35,568 nt of DNA. Origin: Acidovorax delafieldii 2AN. Lineage in GTDB: Bacteria > Pseudomonadota > Gammaproteobacteria > Burkholderiales > Burkholderiaceae_C. How positions within the stretch are numbered: position 1 is the first letter of the stretch; each line of letters opens with the position of its first letter. The notes beneath the pieces are model-generated. The model searched no databases and was not told the DNA's origin. It saw only the letters and a program-made list of their open reading frames with translations. The stretch is from the NCBI RefSeq assembly GCF_000175235.1, contig NZ_ACQT01000021.1, positions 1 to 35,568 of the forward strand. Direction: 5' to 3'. Of this stretch, positions 17,260 to 25,044 are shown piece by piece. A program made the position numbers and the translations under genes.

Positions 17260-19073
17260 AGCACGTCCAGCCGCAGGCGCTGGTGCAGCAAGGCCTTGAA
17301 ACGCTTGACCACAGCCAGAGCGTCCTTGAGCAGGTCGCGCTCCAGGCTGCTCAGCCGCTCGGGATCGACGTTGCCGGTCACCGGGCGCCCGGTGTCGATT
17401 TCGGCCAGCCCTGCCTTCAGCCGCAGGCCCATGAGGAAGTGCAGGCTCTGCACCAGCTCGTCGCCCAGCGCTGCATCCAGCGCCCCACCTTCAACCAGTG
17501 CGGCGATGCGGTCCGCAGTGCCCGTGGCGAACACGTGCCGGGCCAGGGCCAGGCTGCGCACGCCATGCACGATGGGGAAGATGCCGGCCTTTTTCAGGCT
17601 GATGGCGCGGCCCTCGTCACCCAGGCCGAACAGCCGGCTCCACCAGCCTGCGGGGCCGCCAAAATTTTCCACCGCGCTGGCAAAGCGCGCCAGCACGGCA
17701 TCGTTGTCCACGGCCAGCGCCGCCACGCCATCGCGCACCGCGGCCAGCAGTGCGGCGTCGCCCGCCACGGCGTGCGCATCCAGAAAGATGGCCAGCTGCA
17801 TGAGGCTGTCGCCCTCGGGCTGCAGCAGCCACTGGCGCACGCGCTGGCCGAAGCCCGCCACCGTGTCGCGCCAGTCGGGGTTGCTGACCATGATGCGGCC
17901 AGGGCACTCGGGGTAGCCGAAGCTCGCCAACACCTCGGAAAAACGCTGGCAGATGGCATCCAGATCGGCGGGCGCGGTGTAGCCGTCGCGCAGCACCAGG
18001 CCGTTGTCCTGATCGGTCTTGAGCAGTTGCTCGCCGCGCCCTTCGCTGCCCATGACGAACAGGCAGCTGTTGTCCACCAGACCGGGCGGCGCCACCATGG
18101 TCCAGGCGCGCTCGAACAGCCGCGCGTTGAGTTGCTGCACCAGCTTGGCCATGAGGCCGATGCGCGTCCCCCCGCGGTGCAGTGCCGCAATCAGCCGGGT
18201 GATCTGCGCGGCCGCCTGCGCCAGTGCCGGCAGGTCTTGCGCGTGCTCGATCTGCACCGTGATGAGGTGCGAGTGGTTGGCCAGGAAGCTGAACAGGTCG
18301 AGCGCTTCCAGGGTGCCACGCACCTCGCCGCTGTCCTCCACCACCACGAGGCGGTGCACGCGCTGGCGCAGCAGCAGCACCATGGCATCGCCCAGCTGGT
18401 CCGACGGCCGCACGGTGACCACCGGGACGCTGGCCAGATCACCCACGGGCAGCTGGTCCAACGGGCGGCCGTCAAGAATGGCGCGCTGCAGCGTGGTGTT
18501 GGTGAAGATGCCCAGCCCGCCGGGCAGCCCCGTGACGAGCACGTTGGTGGTGCGCTGCGCCTGGAACAGGCGCACGACCGAAACGATGTCGGTACCGGCG
18601 TCCACCGTGTGCGCCGGGCGCAGGAAGGCCTGGTCCACGCGCGCCAGGGTGAGAGACTGCAGCTCGTGCCGGTCGGCGCGCTGCGCCAGCGCACTGAGCT
18701 TCTGACCCAGATCGGAGAACAGCAGCGCACCAAAGGTGGTGTTGCGCGCGATGAGTTCATTGACCGCCTCGCGCGCGAGCTGGTACGCGACCACCTCCTC
18801 GGTGGCGACGAAGCGGCTGCCCACGCGGCCGGTCATCAGGCCGCAGCCATCAAAGCAATCGTCCGGGCCGTAGGTGGCCAGCACTTCGTCACCCTCCGTC
18901 TGCGTGACATAGCCCTTGATGATGACGAAAAGGTGGGTGGGCGCCACGCCCACGTCCAGCACCACGGCCCCTTCGGGAAAGTAGGCGATGTCAACGCTGG
19001 CGCGCACCAGGTGCCGCTCGTCCTGGCTGAGGCAATCGAAGGGCGAGGCGTTGAAATTGAAGGCGCTGGGCAT
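17256..19073 (-). CDS. CNB-CBS-CBS-DUF294 putative nucleotidyltransferase sensor
   Basis: A 605-residue soluble regulator. It has a cyclic-nucleotide-binding-like beta-roll (about 15-130), two CBS domains (about 150-205 and 215-275), a DUF294 nucleotidyltransferase core and a DUF294 C-terminal helical domain (about 440-600). The core carries GSEGRGEQLLKTDQDNG at 342-358, with D354 and D356 as the likely metal pair. The roll has FDG where CRP-type phosphate cassettes have FGE, so cAMP binding is doubtful. CBS pairs usually bind adenine nucleotides. By family resemblance to GlnD/GlnE-like enzymes it may nucleotidylate a protein or small molecule. It is coupled to the exonuclease and convergent with actP, which suggests control of acetate use by energy state. 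This is inference. Confidence 0.88.
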   Translation of the reverse strand: MPSAFNFNASPFDCLSQDERHLVRASVDIAYFPEGAVVLDVGVAPTHLFVIIKGYVTQTEGDEVLATYGPDDCFDGCGLMTGRVGSRFVATEEVVAYQLAREAVNELIARNTTFGALLFSDLGQKLSALAQRADRHELQSLTLARVDQAFLRPAHTVDAGTDIVSVVRLFQAQRTTNVLVTGLPGGLGIFTNTTLQRAILDGRPLDQLPVGDLASVPVVTVRPSDQLGDAMVLLLRQRVHRLVVVEDSGEVRGTLEALDLFSFLANHSHLITVQIEHAQDLPALAQAAAQITRLIAALHRGGTRIGLMAKLVQQLNARLFERAWTMVAPPGLVDNSCLFVMGSEGRGEQLLKTDQDNGLVLRDGYTAPADLDAICQRFSEVLASFGYPECPGRIMVSNPDWRDTVAGFGQRVRQWLLQPEGDSLMQLAIFLDAHAVAGDAALLAAVRDGVAALAVDNDAVLARFASAVENFGGPAGWWSRLFGLGDEGRAISLKKAGIFPIVHGVRSLALARHVFATGTADRIAALVEGGALDAALGDELVQSLHFLMGLRLKAGLAEIDTGRPVTGNVDPERLSSLERDLLKDALAVVKRFKALLHQRLRLDVL

Positions 19074-19293
19074 GGTGGATGACTAAAAAAGACCTGCCGC
19101 CGCAACCCGAGTGCCCGCGGCCCCTAGTGCACCGGCTCCGCCATGGCGGCACTGGACGAACGCCAAGGGCCCGCGACCGCGAAAGGGCGTACACCACAGC
19201 CGCAACTGCAGCCACAGCAATGGCCCGCCACGCCAACAAAGGGGTGCAGGTGCGTCTTCATGGTCCGGCAGATCCGGGACGGCGCAGCGCTAT

Positions 19294-19944
19294 TCAACCC
19301 GGCAGGCCTTGCGCCACGCTTGCAGCGGCGTCCCAGCCTTGTTCAAACCAGGCATCGCCCTCGAAGTAGGCGCGCAGCATGGGCAGGCTGTCGTAACCCC
19401 AGAAGACCTTGCCGTCGACCTCGAGGGCCGGCACGCCGAACACGCCACGCGCGGCTGCTGCGTCGGTATTGCCGCGCAGCAGTGCCTTGGCGCGTGCGCC
19501 GTCGGCGCTGTCGGGGTCTTCGGGCTGCAGCTGCGGTTCCAGCTCGGCGGCGAGCTGCGTGAGGCGCTCGGCATCGAGCGCATCCTGCCCACCCTGCCAG
19601 ACATGGCGGAACACCGTGCCAGCCACAAAGCGGTTGATGCTGCCGTCACGGCTGCAGGCCAGGGCCTGGCGCAGCAGCGGCAACGGGTTGAACGGATGGC
19701 GTGCCGGCATGGCCAGCGGCACACCCTGCGAATGGCCCAGCCAGGCCGCGTGGCGGTAGGTCCAGGCGCGCTTGGGAGCGATGCCCGCCGGCCCCGGGTT
19801 GCCGTGCTGCTTGAGCAGCGCCCCCAGCAGCACCGGCCGGTATTCCACGCTGTAACTGAACCCTTCCAGCACCTCGGGCAGGCGCTCGAACGCCAGCCAG
19901 GCATAGGGCGAAACGAAGTCCAGGTGAAAGATGATGTGTTTCAT
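19294..19944 (-). CDS. DsbA-like protein, 2-hydroxychromene-2-carboxylate isomerase family
   Basis: A 216-residue cytoplasmic protein with the thioredoxin/GST-kappa-like fold of HCCA isomerases. The ATG at 19944 is chosen because AAGGAGCG precedes it and MKHIIFHLDFVSPYAW is the conserved start; an upstream extension of 67 codons has no such support. The active-site Ser of NahD-type enzymes corresponds to S12 (FVSPYAW), where a thioredoxin would have CxxC. The C-terminal half carries RGVFGVPALEVDGKVFWGYD, the cis-Pro/GVP loop plus the FWG motif. Family members isomerise glutathione-linked aromatic ring-cleavage products, but many are uncharacterised. No aromatic-degradation genes adjoin it, so the substrate is unknown. 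It is monocistronic, with about 220-250 bp spacers on both sides. Confidence 0.88.
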   Translation of the reverse strand: MKHIIFHLDFVSPYAWLAFERLPEVLEGFSYSVEYRPVLLGALLKQHGNPGPAGIAPKRAWTYRHAAWLGHSQGVPLAMPARHPFNPLPLLRQALACSRDGSINRFVAGTVFRHVWQGGQDALDAERLTQLAAELEPQLQPEDPDSADGARAKALLRGNTDAAAARGVFGVPALEVDGKVFWGYDSLPMLRAYFEGDAWFEQGWDAAASVAQGLPG

Positions 19945-20193
19945 GGTTCGCTCCTTGTGTCCGTTTGCCGGGGCGTGGACTTCCCCTGCACCAATTGTGA
20001 AAGCGCACGGCCCAGCCGGCGGCCTGCGCGCCTGGGCCGTCCGCACCGCCCCGCAGCACTGGCGGCACCCCTTCCCGATCCGCACCGCAAGGCGAACGAC
20101 GGGGCTGGGGTGCGGCTCCCAGCCCGCCTGTGCAGGCTTGAACATCCTCGAAAGGCTGCCACCTCCACTGGCTGCATGGATGCGCGGGGTGCA

Positions 20194-20463
20194 TCAGGGG
20201 GTGGCGTCATTGCGCGGCGGAAAAGCGATACCGGCGCGCTGCGCGAGGCGCGCCCAGATGGCCAGGCGTTCGGCGCTGTCGGCCTGGGCCCAGGCACGGA
20301 TTTCAGGGATGGTGCGAAAGCACCCTTCGCAGTGGCTGCGGTCGTCGGACATGCGGCAGACCGAGATGCACGGCGAGGGGATCACTTCGTCCGAATTTTC
20401 ATCAAAATAGCCTGCTGCGCTCAACAGGCGGGCGCGAGCAGCTATGCCTTCTGTAGCATTCAT
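20194..20463 (-). CDS. DUF1289 small Cys-rich protein with repeat-derived N-terminus
   Basis: 89 residues. The DUF1289 core starts at about residue 30: PSPCISVCRMSDD, CEGCFRT and EIRAW give the four-Cys CxxxC...CxxC pattern thought to bind metal. The ATG at 20463 overlaps the stop of the upstream deacylase gene (ATGA), with a CAGGAG box 11 bp before it. The first 28 or so residues (MNATEGIAARARLLSAAGYF and on) are not part of the domain and coincide with dispersed repeat copy C. The repeat appears to have supplied both the start codon and an N-terminal extension. Function of the family is unknown. It is the last gene of the lyase-deacylase-DUF1289 set. Confidence 0.8.
   Translation of the reverse strand: MNATEGIAARARLLSAAGYFDENSDEVIPSPCISVCRMSDDRSHCEGCFRTIPEIRAWAQADSAERLAIWARLAQRAGIAFPPRNDATP
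20397..20463 (-). repeat. Dispersed repeat, copy C, forming a gene's 5' end
   Basis: On the minus strand: ATAGCTGCTCGCGC, a variable middle, GAGCGCAGCAGGC, then ATTTTGATGAAAATT. The element order matches copy A. It is translated in the sense direction as the N-terminal extension of the DUF1289 protein and reaches the start codon, which itself overlaps the upstream stop. Confidence 0.5.
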
Positions 20464-20987
20464 GCGATTGCGGGCTCCTGCACGACATCGACTACGGGCG
20501 CACCGGTGAGCCGCTCCAGATCCGAGGGATGCAACGGAAACACACCATGCGGGTGCCCCGCGGCGGCCCACACCACATCAAAGCGCAACAGATCGCGGTC
20601 GATCAGCGTGACCGGAGGCGTGGCGTGCGCCACGGGCGAGACGCCGCCGATCGAGAAGCCGGTGCGCAATTTCACGAACTCGGCATCGGCCCGGCCGATC
20701 TTGCCCACATGGGCTTCGACCTTCTTCTCGTCCACGCGGCGGTCGCCCGAGGTGATGACCAGCACCGCCGCGTCGTCGCTCTTGCGCCGGAAGATGATGC
20801 TTTTGGCCACCTGTCCCACCAGAATGCCCAGCAGATCGGCCGCCTGCTGCGCGGTGCGCGCGGCGTCGTCGAGCATGCGGGGCATGTGGGGGTGGCCTTG
20901 CGCCTGCAAGGCCGCTGCCACCCGCTGCACCCCTTCGGGAAGCGCTTTCAACTCTGCTCCGCACATGGTTTGTATTGCCTCCGCCAT
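20460..20987 (-). CDS. YbaK/EbsC-type aminoacyl-tRNA deacylase domain protein
   Basis: A 175-residue single-domain protein of the YbaK/ProX editing family, which hydrolyses mischarged tRNAs (for example Cys- or Ala-tRNAPro) in trans. Family features are KSIIFRRKSDDAAVLVITSG with the conserved catalytic-region Lys, DEKKVEAHVG, and GFSIGGVSPVAH, the GxSPxG-like loop. The ATG at 20987 overlaps the stop of the HMG-CoA lyase gene (TGATG), and its own stop overlaps the next start (ATGA). It is thus tied translationally to leucine catabolism, an unexpected pairing. It lacks a synthetase fusion, so it is a free-standing editor. The exact tRNA is unknown. Confidence 0.85.
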   Translation of the reverse strand: MAEAIQTMCGAELKALPEGVQRVAAALQAQGHPHMPRMLDDAARTAQQAADLLGILVGQVAKSIIFRRKSDDAAVLVITSGDRRVDEKKVEAHVGKIGRADAEFVKLRTGFSIGGVSPVAHATPPVTLIDRDLLRFDVVWAAAGHPHGVFPLHPSDLERLTGAPVVDVVQEPAIA

Positions 20988-21895
20988 CAGCCCGCCCGCT
21001 TGTTCAGCAACGCCGTTGCCGCGCGTGAATTGGGCTTGCGGCCCAGGAACCCACTGATGTAGGCGCCCGCGTCGATGAGCTTGTCGAGGTCGATGCCCGT
21101 TTCGATGCCCATGCCGTGCAGCATGTAGACCACGTCTTCCGTGGCCACGTTGCCCGTGGCGCCCTTGGCGTAGGGGCAGCCCCCCAGGCCAGCCACCGAG
21201 GTGTCGTATTGCCACACGCCCATCTCGAGCGTGGCAAGGGTGTTGGCAAGCGCTTGGCCATAGGTATCGTGGAAATGGCCCGAGATGTCATTCAGGTCGT
21301 AGTGCTGCAGCGTGGCTTCGACGGCGCGCTGCACTTTGCGCGGCGTGCCCACGCCGATGGTGTCGGCCACGCCGATATGCTGCACGCCAATCTGTTTCAT
21401 GAGGCCCGCGAGGTACGCCACACGCTCGGGCGCGATCTCGCCCTCATAGGGGCAGCCCACGGTGCAGCTCATCGCGCCGCGCACATGGATGCCCGCAGCG
21501 CGCGCGGCCTCGACCACGGGCGCGAAGCGCTCGATGCTCTCGGCGATGCTGCAATTGATGTTCTTCTGGCTGAAGGCCTCGCTCGCCGAGCCGAACACCA
21601 CGATCTCGTCGGGCCGGTCGAGCACCGCCGCCTCAAAGCCCTTGAGGTTGGGCGTGAGCACCGAGTAAACAACGCCACTCTGGCGTGCGATGCCGCTCAT
21701 CACCTCGTGGTTGTCCGCCATCTGCGGCACCCACTTGGGCGACACATAGCTCGTGACCTCGATGTTTTTCAGGCCCGCGTCCTGCAGGCGGTGCACCAGG
21801 CCGATCTTGACCTCGGCGGGCACGGGAGATTTCTCGTTCTGCAGGCCGTCGCGCGGGCCGACATCGATGAGTTTGACGCGGGAAGGAATGCTCAT
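20987..21895 (-). CDS. liuE: Hydroxymethylglutaryl-CoA lyase
   Basis: A 302-residue TIM-barrel enzyme that splits HMG-CoA into acetoacetate and acetyl-CoA, the last step of leucine degradation. The ATG at 21895 gives the conserved start (MSIPSRVKLIDVGPRDGLQN). Active-site parts are visible: R15-D16 in GPRDG, the metal-binding pair H207 and H209 (GHFHDTYG), and the signature Cys C240 in GLGGCPYAKGATGN. The length matches bacterial lyases. It heads a three-gene overlapping set with the YbaK-type deacylase and DUF1289 genes. The MCC and hydratase genes of the same pathway lie 5-11 kb away on the same strand, separated by a LysR/BKACE module, so the pathway is split. No clear ribosome-binding site precedes the start. 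Confidence 0.95.
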   Translation of the reverse strand: MSIPSRVKLIDVGPRDGLQNEKSPVPAEVKIGLVHRLQDAGLKNIEVTSYVSPKWVPQMADNHEVMSGIARQSGVVYSVLTPNLKGFEAAVLDRPDEIVVFGSASEAFSQKNINCSIAESIERFAPVVEAARAAGIHVRGAMSCTVGCPYEGEIAPERVAYLAGLMKQIGVQHIGVADTIGVGTPRKVQRAVEATLQHYDLNDISGHFHDTYGQALANTLATLEMGVWQYDTSVAGLGGCPYAKGATGNVATEDVVYMLHGMGIETGIDLDKLIDAGAYISGFLGRKPNSRAATALLNKRAG

Positions 21896-22098
21896 GGTCT
21901 GGCTATCGAAAAGAGGAAAAAACGGGAGGCCTTCAGCGCAATAGGCCGGCAGGCAGCCAACGGCCAAGCACCGGACTTCCGGCGTACGCAGGACCCCATT
22001 GTCCAGCCTTCGGGGGCGCTGGACCACCCCATATCCTGCCAGACCATTCGCGCCTCGTGCCATTGCAGCCTGGCTCCGGCGCACCAGCAAACGGCGCT

Positions 22099-23013
22099 TC
22101 ATGGCGCTGCGCCGCCCTGCTGCATTTCCTGCCGCAGCAACGCCACCATCTGCACGGCCGCCAGCGACAGGCGCCGCCCGCGCAACGTGACCAGGCCGAT
22201 GGGCCGGCGCAGCAGGGGCTGCTTGAGGGGCCGCGTCACCACCTCGGGGCGCCGCACCACCTGCGCCGCCAGTTCGGGCAAGGCGCTCACGCCCAGCTGC
22301 GCCGCCACCATGGCAGCAATGGTGGCCAGGTGCTCCACCTCATACTGCGGGGCAAAACGGATGCGGTGGGTCAGCAGCGCCTCGTCGGCGTACTGGCGCA
22401 CGCTAGTGCCTGCAGGCATCGAGATGTGCGGCAGGTCGGCCACATCGGCCCAGGCGATCGCGCCGCGGCCACGGGCCAGCGGGTGCGAGCGCCCGACCAG
22501 CAGCACAAACGGATCGGAAGCGAGCGGCGTGTAGTCCAGGTCCGCATAGGCGGGGTTGGCCGCCGTGAGGGCAAAGTCCACCCGCCCGGCGCGCACCATG
22601 TCAAACGCGGGGCCTGCCAGGCAGTCGAACAGTTCCAGGTGCACCCCCGGGTGCTCGGCCGCAAAACGCGCCAATGCGCGTGGCACAGCGCCCGCCGCCA
22701 GCGATGGCAAGGCCGCCAATGCCAGCCGCCCCACCTGCACCTGGGCCACGGCCTGCACACGGCGCACGGTCTCATCCATCTGGTGGCGCAGAAACCGCGC
22801 CTGCTCGGCAAACACCTCGCCCGCTTGCGTGAGCTGTACGGTGCGCGTGGTGCGGTCAAACAACCGCGCGCCCAGCATCTCCTCCAGCCGCGCCAGCGTG
22901 CCCGAGACCGCCGACTGCGACAAATGCATTTGCAGCGCCGTGCGCCGAAAGCTGAGCGTGTCCGCCAGCGCCAGAAAAACATCGACCTCGCGGGCCGACC
23001 AATTGATCTTCAT
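22099..23013 (-). CDS. LysR-type transcriptional regulator
   Basis: 304 residues with the LysR plan: a winged HTH in the first 60 residues (FRRTALQMHLSQSAVSGTLA as the helix-turn-helix, then LEEMLGARLFDRTTRTVQLT), a linker helix, and a two-lobed effector domain (about 92-300). It diverges from the dehydrogenase/BKACE/Bug genes across 120 bp, so it very probably controls them, with a pathway acid as co-inducer. An inverted repeat near its own start (23023-23038) is a candidate operator. LysR proteins that sit beside Bug binding proteins are common in Burkholderiales. Its effector is not readable from the sequence. Confidence 0.92.
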   Translation of the reverse strand: MKINWSAREVDVFLALADTLSFRRTALQMHLSQSAVSGTLARLEEMLGARLFDRTTRTVQLTQAGEVFAEQARFLRHQMDETVRRVQAVAQVQVGRLALAALPSLAAGAVPRALARFAAEHPGVHLELFDCLAGPAFDMVRAGRVDFALTAANPAYADLDYTPLASDPFVLLVGRSHPLARGRGAIAWADVADLPHISMPAGTSVRQYADEALLTHRIRFAPQYEVEHLATIAAMVAAQLGVSALPELAAQVVRRPEVVTRPLKQPLLRRPIGLVTLRGRRLSLAAVQMVALLRQEMQQGGAAP

Positions 23014-23022
23014 GACAGATCA

Positions 23023-23038
23023 GTCTATCGAAAAAGAC
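23023..23038. promoter_or_regulatory. Candidate LysR operator
   Basis: A perfect GTCT-N8-AGAC inverted repeat (23023-23026 and 23035-23038) lies 10 bp from the LysR start and about 95 bp before the dehydrogenase start. Position and symmetry suit an autoregulatory LysR site, although the spacing departs from the T-N11-A rule. A second, partial GACGTCTGGAC element follows immediately. Confidence 0.35.
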
Positions 23039-23133
23039 GTCTGGACCGCGCAATTGAAGCTACCTAGACTGCCCCACAACAACACTTGCCGGGCCCTGAA
23101 GGGCTTGGCTCCCCAACGGAACCAGGAGACAAC

Positions 23134-24117
23134 ATGGACAAGAATTCGCCGCGCAACGCTCGCACGGTGGTCGTGGGTGGGGGCACCATGGGTGCCGACG
23201 TGGCCGTGGTGCTGGCCCGGGGCGGGGCCCAGGTCACGGTGGTGGACCCGCATGCCACACGCCGGGAACTGCTGCTGCCCCACATCGCCAAGGAGCTGGC
23301 CGCCGCAAGCCAGGCCACCCATGCCGGCCCGGTGCAGGTGTGCGCCAGCCTGCAGGACGTGGATTGGAGCGGCGTCGTGCTGGTGGTCGAGTGCATCACC
23401 GAGCAACTGGCCGCCAAGCAAAAGCTGTTTGCCGAGCTGGAAACCGTGGCGCCCCCCAACGCCGTGCTGGCCAGCAACAGCTCGGGCTTTCCCATCAGTG
23501 CCATCGCCCAGGGGCTGGCCACGGCGCAGCGCATGCTGGGCCTGCACTTCTTCATGCCCGCCCACCTGGTGCCGCTGGTGGAGGTGGTGCTGGGCGAGCG
23601 CAGCGACCCGGCACTGGGCACCTGGCTGCACGCCTTCATGCGCGGCTGCGGCAGTGTGCCGGTGCTGGTGAAGAAGGACAAGCCCGGCTTTCTGGCCAAC
23701 CGCATGCAGCATGCGCTCTCGCGCGAGGCCTTTGCACTCATCGACGAAGGCATTGCCTCGCCCGAGGACGTGGACGCTGCCGTGCGCTTCGGCTTTGGTT
23801 TCCGGTTCCTCGCTGCAGGCCCGGTGCTCCAGCGCGACCACGCGGGCATCGAGGTGCACACGGCCGCCGCCGCCACCATGTACCCCACGCTGTCCAACAC
23901 GGACGTGCCTGCCCAGGCCCTGCGCGACAAGGTGACCCAGGGCCAGCTCGGCATGAAGACCGGCAAGGGCTTCTTTGACTGGCCGGAAGACCGCAAGCAG
24001 GCCGAGCGCGCGCGCTACGACACGCTGCTGCGCCAGGGCCTGGCCCTGCTGGCCAGCGAGCTGCCCACCATCGAGCCCCCTACTGACAACCCATCAAACA
24101 CCGGAGCCCGCGCATGA
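23134..24117 (+). CDS. 3-hydroxyacyl-CoA dehydrogenase-family NAD-dependent dehydrogenase
   Basis: A 327-residue protein with an N-terminal Rossmann domain (GGGTMG at residues 15-20) and a C-terminal 3HCDH helical domain (KKDKPGFLANRMQHAL to KTGKGFFDW). The likely catalytic His is H138 in LHFFMPAH, with the SNSSG loop before it. The ATG at 23134 follows AGGAGA at 23124-23129. It oxidises a 3-hydroxy acid or its CoA ester to the 3-keto form with NAD+. It lacks an enoyl-CoA hydratase part. Coupling to a BKACE gene (ATGA overlap at 24114-24117) resembles the carnitine route, where carnitine dehydrogenase of this family feeds dehydrocarnitine to a BKACE. The substrate may therefore be a free beta-hydroxy acid. 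That is inference. Confidence 0.88.
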   Translation: MDKNSPRNARTVVVGGGTMGADVAVVLARGGAQVTVVDPHATRRELLLPHIAKELAAASQATHAGPVQVCASLQDVDWSGVVLVVECITEQLAAKQKLFAELETVAPPNAVLASNSSGFPISAIAQGLATAQRMLGLHFFMPAHLVPLVEVVLGERSDPALGTWLHAFMRGCGSVPVLVKKDKPGFLANRMQHALSREAFALIDEGIASPEDVDAAVRFGFGFRFLAAGPVLQRDHAGIEVHTAAAATMYPTLSNTDVPAQALRDKVTQGQLGMKTGKGFFDWPEDRKQAERARYDTLLRQGLALLASELPTIEPPTDNPSNTGARA

Positions 24118-24962
24118 GTGCATCGCCCGCCACCCCCAGCCAGTGGGCCGACCCGCTGATCGTGACCGTGGCCCCCAACGGCGCCTACAAGCAGCCCGCC
24201 GACCACCCCGCCGTGCCCATCACACCCGCCGCGCTGGCCACCACGGCCAAGGCCTGCCTGGATGCGGGCGCGGCCATGCTGCACATGCATATCCGCGACG
24301 CGCAAGGCCGCCATAGCCTCGATGTGGAGGGCTACCGTGAGGCACAGCGCGTGGTGCGCCAGGCCGTGGGCGATGCGATGGTCATCCAGATCACCAGCGA
24401 AGCCGCAGGCGTGTACCAGGCCCCCGCGCAGATCGCCATGGTGGAGGCCCTGCAACCCGAGGCCGTGTCCATCGGCCTGCGCGAAATAGACAAGCCCGAG
24501 ATCGGCGAAGCCGGAGTGCAGCGCTTCTTCACCGGCCTGGCCCAGCGCCGCACCATGGTGCAGGTCATCCTGTATGACGTGGCAGACCTGTGCCGCTGGC
24601 AGGCGCTGCGCGCCAGTGGCGTGGTGCCCGATGCACCCTGGTTCCTGCTGTTTGTGCTGGGCCGCTACAGCGCGGGCCAGACCTCCAGCCCGCGCGACCT
24701 GCTGCCTTTTCTGAACGCCCATGACGGCAACGAGCCCTGGGCCGTGTGCGCCTTCGGGGCGGCAGAGAACGCCTGTGTGGCCGCCGCTGCCGCGTTTGGC
24801 GGCCACGCCCGCGTGGGGTTTGAAAACAACCTGCTGTGCAAGGACGGCAGCGTGGCCCCCGACAACACCGCGCTGGTGCGCCAGGCCGTCGAAGCGGCCG
24901 CCGCGCTGGGCCGCCCGCTGGCCACCGCCGCTGACATCCGGCAGCGCTTTGGCGCAGGCTGA
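24114..24962 (+). CDS. Beta-keto acid cleavage enzyme (BKACE, DUF849)
   Basis: A 282-residue TIM-barrel enzyme of the BKACE family, whose founder is 3-keto-5-aminohexanoate cleavage enzyme. These proteins condense a beta-keto acid with acetyl-CoA to give acetoacetate and a new acyl-CoA. The zinc ligands are visible as H57 and H59 (HMHIRD) and E237 (GFENN). The start PLIVTVAPNGAYKQ is conserved. The ATG lies inside the stop of the dehydrogenase gene. The pair would oxidise a beta-hydroxy acid and then cleave it. The Bug binding protein downstream may supply the compound. Substrates differ widely in this family and are set by a few pocket residues, so I do not name one. Confidence 0.9.
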   Translation: MSASPATPSQWADPLIVTVAPNGAYKQPADHPAVPITPAALATTAKACLDAGAAMLHMHIRDAQGRHSLDVEGYREAQRVVRQAVGDAMVIQITSEAAGVYQAPAQIAMVEALQPEAVSIGLREIDKPEIGEAGVQRFFTGLAQRRTMVQVILYDVADLCRWQALRASGVVPDAPWFLLFVLGRYSAGQTSSPRDLLPFLNAHDGNEPWAVCAFGAAENACVAAAAAFGGHARVGFENNLLCKDGSVAPDNTALVRQAVEAAAALGRPLATAADIRQRFGAG

Positions 24963-25044
24963 GCGGCACCGCTCCATCGCGCTCCCCATCCATTGACATC
25001 AACCCGCAGCAGACGGGCTTTATCAATCCCCACAGGAGACAGAC

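Noticed and set aside
18991-19239. A small minus-strand frame starting with a hydrophobic stretch (LAWRAIAVAAVAAVVYAL)
   Set aside because: It runs about 80 bp into the start of the CNB/CBS/DUF294 gene in another frame, and the later residues look like shadow sequence. The membrane-like start alone is not enough.
22001-22024. Inverted repeat GTCCAGC/GCTGGAC after the LysR gene
   Set aside because: The stem is only 7 bp with a 10-base loop and no T-run follows on the minus strand. It is too weak to call.
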